From Chromera velia (taxonomy: Eukaryota > Sar > Chromeraceae): a stretch of DNA of 10,000 nucleotides. The position numbers were made by a program, and so were the translations under genes. Below, piece by piece: positions 8,101 through 10,000 of the stretch. The notes beneath the pieces are model-generated. The model had not been told where the DNA came from and did no database searches. It worked only from the letters and a program-made list of their open reading frames with translations. Numbering within the stretch: position 1 is the first letter of the stretch; every line of letters starts with the position of its first letter. The stretch is taken from contig JAHBMJ010005819.1 of NCBI GenBank assembly GCA_018398765.1, forward strand, positions 1-10,000. The letters are read 5' to 3'.

Positions 8101-9602
8101 TAGAGAGAGAGAGAGAAATGGGGGAAGATGAAAAAAAGGGGGGTTTCATCGAACTGATAATCCGTTTGCGATGTAATAGGTCTCAAAAGACAAATTGAGA
8201 TATTCAACAAAAGACTTCAATTTTTAGGGATTTTTCTTGATTACTCTTTGGCATCGTTTAGTTCTGCGTCACATTTTGTCAAATGCACGTGAGAGCCTGA
8301 CCGCCTAGTTGCACGATCGATCGACTGACCGGCTGAGGAATGTGACGCCTACTTTTGGGCCCGGCCTGGGTTTGCTCTTTGCCTTCAGCACTCCCGCCTT
8401 GGCCTTGGCCTTCGCTGCCTGAGGAGGAGCTGAGGCAGAGGCAGAAGCAGAGGATGATGAAGCCCCTGTTTGTCCCTTTTCCTTCTCTGCAGCCATCTGG
8501 TTCTCTGCAACGAAGGCGGGGTCCTCTTCGTAGGGAGTGGGGACGGGGGGCAGCATTGGGTTTCCATTTTCGTCCACCAGCTCCTCCACCTTTTTCAGAG
8601 GAGCCACGCGCTGGAAGACGTACTCGGTCTTTTCCTGGACTGGCACGATGACGCGTCGGGTCTTTCCGGGCTGCATGGGCAGCACAGAGAGGGGAGGAGA
8701 AGTGAGAGGACAAAGACTCTCTCTCTCTCTCTCACACACACACGCGCGCGCGCGCGCACAAATGAACAAAGAGCAGAGGCATTCCAGACTTTTCCCGTCT
8801 TGTAGAGATATAGAAATACCGATCCTTGAATGAGCTTTGAAATGAGTCAGGAAGGTAAGACGAACAGCTGTGCCCGACGGACGAGGTGGGACCGCAGAGG
8901 TCCAAATAATTAAAAAAAAAAACCGAAATAAAACAGACTAAACTAGACTATCCGCGTAAGAATATTTAATGCATCTTCCTGACCTCCATGACGGTCTGCA
9001 CAGAGGCATCGACGGTTTCCACCGATCGAACCGGCATTGCACTGGGCGATCCTTGATAGGGCGACGTGGGGCCTGATCCTGGTTGGAAGACCCTCTTCAG
9101 GTCTCTGTAAGACTGGTGGGGCGTCATCCTGGGAGTCATGCCTTTCGTCAACATTCCTGCAGAGCCTGGGGGAGGTGACTCGGCTCCCTTCTCTTCTTTT
9201 CCGAAGAAGCTCACGTGTTTGTCCTTGTCCGCCTGAGTCTGGGGTGTAGACGAGGTGACGGAGTGCCTGGACGGATTGGCTCCTGAGGAGGAGGAGGCAT
9301 CTGCCAAGTTCATCAATTCGTCCGTCAGGTTGGGGGGCTCTGTGCGGTAGGAGGAGGTCATGCCCTGCAAGGAAAAGGAGAAAGCGAGCGTGTGTGAATG
9401 AATGATTACACAGACAGCCGGTCGTGCTGGACACCCGACCGACAAACAGCTAGACAAGCAGACTGACGTCGTCCATGGCCCTCTGCAGTTGTGCTGCCAG
9501 GTTCATCGTGTCCTGCCGTCTCCTGTTGTGTGCAGCCTCTGCGAGCTTCTGCTGCAGCTCCTCCTCAGTCTCCTTCATGCGTGCAATCAGAACTGCAGCC
9601 AT
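2187..9602 (-). CDS. 14-exon gene for an unrecognised coiled-coil/scaffold-like protein (overall model)
   Basis: Spliced minus-strand gene, exons 1 to 14 running from high to low coordinates (listed one by one below). Introns: 9365-9467, 8671-8983, 8096-8329, 7509-7939, 7108-7438, 6726-6990, 6345-6623, 5672-6032, 4931-5526, 4335-4810, 3863-4254, 3409-3767, 2955-3344. All junction phases agree, all acceptors end TGCAG, and donors are GTCAGT (8), GTCAGG, GTCAGC, GTAAGT, GTGAGT and GTGGGC. The product is about 961 residues if it starts at the ATG at 9602-9600. Layout: helix 1-45, S/T-P-rich linker 46-172, compact module 173-230, S/A/K-rich hinge 231-300, coiled coil about 310-487 and 539-570, acidic and RRRSS segment 588-626, short helix 640-653, Pro/Ser/Gly-rich tail 654-961. 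No signal peptide, membrane segment or catalytic motif is seen. Family unknown; a cytoskeletal or scaffold role is inference from coiled coil plus disordered flanks. Main doubts are the 5' end and the exon 2/3 junction. Confidence 0.75.
3345..3408 (-). CDS. Exon 13: short exon before the tail
   Basis: 64 bases; one base completes an Asp codon, then 21 codons including [15 protein letters not shown]. Acceptor CCTGCAG, donor GTCAGC in phase 0. If this donor were not used the protein would add VSLQ and stop at TGA 3332-3330, giving an alternative C-terminus about 250 residues shorter. Confidence 0.68.
3426..3454 (+). repeat. (ACAT)n/ATGC repeat in intron 12
   Basis: ACATACATACATACATGCATGCAT run close to the acceptor of exon 13. 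Confidence 0.85.
3745..3767 (-). repeat. (TCAG)n starting at the exon 12 donor
   Basis: On the gene strand the intron begins directly with GTCAGTCAGTCAGTCAGTCA, about five units, so the first unit is the 5' splice site itself. Confidence 0.85.
3768..3862 (-). CDS. Exon 12: Pro-rich segment
   Basis: 31 codons plus two bases: [20 protein letters not shown] then [11 protein letters not shown]. Not helical. Acceptor CATGCAG; donor is the GTCAGT that opens a (TCAG)5 run. A different frame of this stretch also looks helical but runs into TAG just before the donor and does not match the phases. The chosen frame joins exons 11 and 13 exactly. Confidence 0.68.
4160..4254 (-). repeat. Degenerate TCAG/CAGC repeats at the start of intron 11
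   Basis: The intron opens with GTCAGTCAGTG and continues through about 90 nt of decayed TCAG, CAGC and GTC words, including a (CAGC)3-4 run at 4165-4181. Confidence 0.65.
4255..4334 (-). CDS. Exon 11: short helix
   Basis: 80 bases; two bases complete a Gln codon, then [20 protein letters not shown] and RELEAR. The second part is a clear amphipathic helix with leucines at coiled-coil spacing. Acceptor CTGCAG, donor GTCAGTCAGTG, leaving phase 0. Confidence 0.8.
4743..4798 (-). repeat. (CTGT)n and (CTGG)n repeat in intron 10
   Basis: On the gene strand about seven CTGT units begin some 12 nt after the exon 10 donor, then pass into CTGG/TTGG units. Confidence 0.88.
4811..4930 (-). CDS. Exon 10: acidic cluster and basic kinase-site-like segment
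   Basis: Two bases complete an Arg codon, then 39 codons and one base. Notable elements are [10 protein letters not shown], an acidic Ser/Thr cluster of the kind casein kinase 2 prefers, and [18 protein letters not shown], where RRRSS resembles a PKA/PKG-type site. These are sequence resemblances only. Acceptor CTGCAG is preceded by a (CTGC)n tract, and donor GTCAGT is followed after about 12 nt by (CTGT)n. The frame stays open well into the intron. Confidence 0.78.
4941..4962 (-). repeat. (CTGC)n beside the exon 10 acceptor
   Basis: Five CTGC-type units on the gene strand directly upstream of GTCTGCAG, forming part of the pyrimidine-rich acceptor context. Confidence 0.88.
5032..5059 (-). 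repeat. G-rich tract in intron 9, possible G-quadruplex
   Basis: The gene strand carries four G runs of 4 to 7 bases separated by one to three bases. It would be in the primary transcript and could fold as an RNA quadruplex; that folding is inference. Confidence 0.6.
5074..5236 (+). repeat. Compound (CA)n-(GA)n-(CA)n microsatellite in intron 9
   Basis: About 27 bases of CA, then about 80 bases of GA with CAGA interruptions, then about 50 bases of CA. On the gene strand this is TG-TC-TG. It makes intron 9 the longest in the gene (596 nt). Confidence 0.95.
5527..5671 (-). CDS. Exon 9: short helical region
   Basis: 48 codons plus one base. Reads [20 protein letters not shown] then [15 protein letters not shown], helical, followed by a Ser-rich end [13 protein letters not shown]. 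Acceptor GCTGCAG; donor GTCAGTCAGTG, where the intron's first bases already form a short TCAG repeat. It leaves phase 1, which exon 10 completes to an Arg codon. Confidence 0.83.
5845..5872 (+). repeat. (TATG)n repeat in intron 8
   Basis: Six to seven TATG units in the intron between exons 8 and 9. Confidence 0.9.
6033..6344 (-). CDS. Exon 8: main coiled-coil block and Ser/Gln-rich linker
   Basis: 104 residues, phase 0 at both ends. The first half is a strong coiled coil ([20 protein letters not shown], then [20 protein letters not shown] and [10 protein letters not shown]). The second half loses the heptads and becomes rich in Ser, Gln and Ala ([34 protein letters not shown]). Acceptor TTTGCAG; donor CAG then GTGGGC, the one donor far from the GTCAG pattern, so the exact 3' edge is slightly less certain than the others. 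Confidence 0.85.
6429..6460 (+). repeat. (CTTC)n repeat in intron 7
   Basis: About six CTTC units with CTTG variants at the start. Confidence 0.88.
6624..6725 (-). CDS. Exon 7: coiled coil
   Basis: 34 residues: [20 protein letters not shown] then [14 protein letters not shown]. Helical and charged, phase 0 at both ends, acceptor GTGCAG and donor GTGAGT. It continues the heptad pattern of exon 6. A conserved-looking Trp-His pair lies in the middle. Confidence 0.83.
6935..6978 (-). repeat. (TCAG)n about 12 nt into intron 6
   Basis: Eleven uninterrupted tetranucleotide units, following GTAAGTGAGTGC on the gene strand. Here the donor itself is GTAAGT and the repeat lies just inside. Confidence 0.92.
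6991..7107 (-). CDS. Exon 6: coiled coil
   Basis: 39 residues with typical coiled-coil composition, for example [20 protein letters not shown] and [15 protein letters not shown], with leucines at heptad spacing. Acceptor CTGCAG, donor GTAAGT, both ends in phase 0. Myosin-tail or SMC-like look, but such similarity is generic for coiled coils and does not name a family. If the following intron is not spliced, the frame runs on through a VSQS repeat. Confidence 0.87.
7439..7508 (-). CDS. Exon 5: start of the central coiled coil
   Basis: A 70-base exon coding [20 protein letters not shown] then KEK. Acceptor CTGCAG, donor GTCAGTCC, ending in phase 0. The phase matches both neighbours, and the amphipathic pattern continues directly into exon 6, which is the main support for so short an exon. 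Confidence 0.8.
7742..7939 (-). repeat. Long (TCAG)n repeat starting at the exon 4 donor
   Basis: About 24 units with a few CCAG/TCGG variants cover 7842-7939, beginning exactly at the 5' splice site. Decayed units continue to about 7742, so nearly half of intron 4 is repeat-derived. Confidence 0.9.
7940..8095 (-). CDS. Exon 4: charged segment and Trp-containing helix
   Basis: Acceptor TATGCAG follows a (TC)n tract. The exon completes a codon opened in exon 3 and reads [20 protein letters not shown], then [20 protein letters not shown] and SWYPAAMKA. The Lys/Glu/Asp run marks the end of the hinge. The W-R-S-W-Y cluster just before the coiled coil stands out in a protein otherwise poor in tryptophan. 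It ends in phase 2 at GTCAGT, where a long (TCAG)n repeat begins immediately. Confidence 0.82.
8330..8670 (-). CDS. Exon 3: compact module followed by Ser/Ala/Lys-rich hinge
   Basis: 113 codons plus two bases. The first half looks folded and conserved: [20 protein letters not shown], then [20 protein letters not shown] and [15 protein letters not shown]. The second half is low complexity: [13 protein letters not shown], then alternating Ala-Lys ([21 protein letters not shown]). The acceptor is CATGCAG after a long pyrimidine tract. The same ATG (8676-8674) could instead be a start codon (MQPGKTRR) of a second gene. For the 3' end, GTAGGC at 8352 would break the frame of exon 4, whereas GTCAGT at 8329 leaves phase 2 and fits it exactly. 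I do not recognise the module. Confidence 0.72.
8717..8760 (+). repeat. (CT)n-(CA)n-(CG)n tract in intron 2
   Basis: CT run to 8732, CA to 8743, then about seven CG dinucleotides. The CA/CG part alternates purine and pyrimidine and is the kind of sequence able to form Z-DNA. Confidence 0.88.
8984..9364 (-). CDS. Exon 2: Ser/Thr-Pro-rich linker
   Basis: Begins after a strong pyrimidine tract and TTGCAG, in phase 0, and codes 127 residues. The sequence is disordered-looking: a SSSS run, SPPPGSAG, then [17 protein letters not shown] and [14 protein letters not shown], giving several S/T-P sites that proline-directed kinases could use, and a final [13 protein letters not shown]. The proposed donor GTCAGG starts at 8983 in phase 0. 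Without splicing there, the frame adds VRKMH and stops at TAA 8968-8966, which would make this the last exon of a separate gene. I prefer splicing because phase and site consensus fit. Confidence 0.72.
9468..9602 (-). CDS. Exon 1 (visible): N-terminal helical segment, possible start codon
   Basis: Encodes a charged helix rich in E, Q, K, R and A (residues such as [16 protein letters not shown]) followed by [12 protein letters not shown]. The donor GTCAGT at 9467 leaves phase 0. The 5' edge is ambiguous. An in-frame ATG at 9602-9600 (context TTCATGG, with another ATG at 9608-9606) would start the protein [11 protein letters not shown]. Alternatively the TGCAG ending at 9593 is a 3' splice site, making 9468-9592 an internal exon that begins with two bases of a split codon. 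Every other acceptor in this gene is TGCAG and pyrimidines precede this one, so both readings are live. Confidence 0.7.
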
Positions 9603-9608
9603 GAACAT

Positions 9609-10000
9609 AAGAATGCATTGTGGTGTAGGGAAGAGCTGAAAGGAATTCATCGCTGCAGCAAGAGAATGAAAGCCTCGAGTACTTTCTTCTTTTATCAATT
9701 CTTTGCTTTACGTTCCATTGCACCCTTGGCAAGTGAATTAATTCACCCCGCACTCAAACAATGAAGGAAGGAAAGAGATAGAGAAAAACCTCTCTTTCGT
9801 CCTCTTGCCCCGTTCCTGTCGGCCACGAAAGATAAGTCCTGCGCCCCGTGTATCGGACCCAAATGGTGAAATTTGGGTTCTGCATGAGACTCGTTTTTTT
9901 ACTTTCAGTGTGAGAAGACAACAAAAGACGTAATATCATATTTAAAGATATTCGACGCTTATGTCCATCGCCTCCCCCTCCCCTCCCTCGCTTTGTTTCT
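9609..10000 (-). other. Region upstream of visible exon 1: 5' flank or intron
   Basis: No confident gene. It is either promoter/5' UTR, if translation starts at 9602 or 9608, or intron sequence. One doubtful extra exon is 9790-9879: it follows CATGCAG and, in the frame that would match exon 1, reads PKFHHLGPIHGAQDLSFVAD then RNGARGRKR. Its donor would be GTTTTT, unlike the rest of the gene, and the pyrimidine tract before it is poor. No TATA-like element is convincing. Confidence 0.35.

Noticed and set aside
8347-8352. GTAGGC as the exon 3 donor
   Set aside because: It would leave phase 0, and exon 4 then stops after twelve codons. GTCAGT at 8329 fits the phase and the local donor consensus.
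1-10000. tRNA or rRNA genes
   Set aside because: No cloverleaf-like set with A- and B-box motifs and no rRNA-like conserved stretch was found by eye on either strand.

Overview
The window looks like nuclear DNA of a unicellular eukaryote. It holds many short exons with GT..AG introns, introns full of tetranucleotide microsatellites, and no bacterial-style operons or ribosome binding sites. The style (compact multi-exon gene, GTCAGT donors, (TCAG)n-rich introns) makes me think of a chromerid or other alveolate/stramenopile alga such as Vitrella. This is an impression and not a proven assignment.

The main content is one minus-strand gene filling about 2187-9602. I reconstructed 14 coding exons by eye: 9468-9592 (or to 9602/9608 if the start lies here), 8984-9364, 8330-8670, 7940-8095, 7439-7508, 6991-7107, 6624-6725, 6033-6344, 5527-5671, 4811-4930, 4255-4334, 3768-3862, 3345-3408 and 2187-2954. 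All 13 junctions keep the reading frame. Every acceptor ends in TGCAG and 10 of 13 donors begin GTCAG. The exons give about 961 residues: a helical N-terminus, a Ser/Thr-Pro-rich linker, a compact conserved-looking module, a Ser/Ala/Lys-rich hinge, a central coiled coil, an acidic/phospho-site segment, a short helix, and a long disordered Pro/Ser/Gly-rich C-terminus. I do not recognise the family; it is most like a structural or scaffold coiled-coil protein. A two-gene reading, with a break between 8966 and 8676, is also possible and is described.

The introns (103-596 nt) carry nearly all the simple repeats: (TCAG)n runs starting exactly at several 5' splice sites, (CTGT)n, (CTGC)n, (TG)n/(TC)n, a G-rich tract and a CG/CA alternating tract.

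Positions 1-2186 hold no gene I can support. They contain GATC-type repeats, an 18-bp tandem direct repeat, an AT-rich block (about 422-745) with a perfect 12-bp hairpin, and a purine/pyrimidine-skewed stretch (about 1130-2180) of small repeats. Positions 9609-10000 are either the promoter/5' UTR of the gene or an upstream intron with one doubtful exon.
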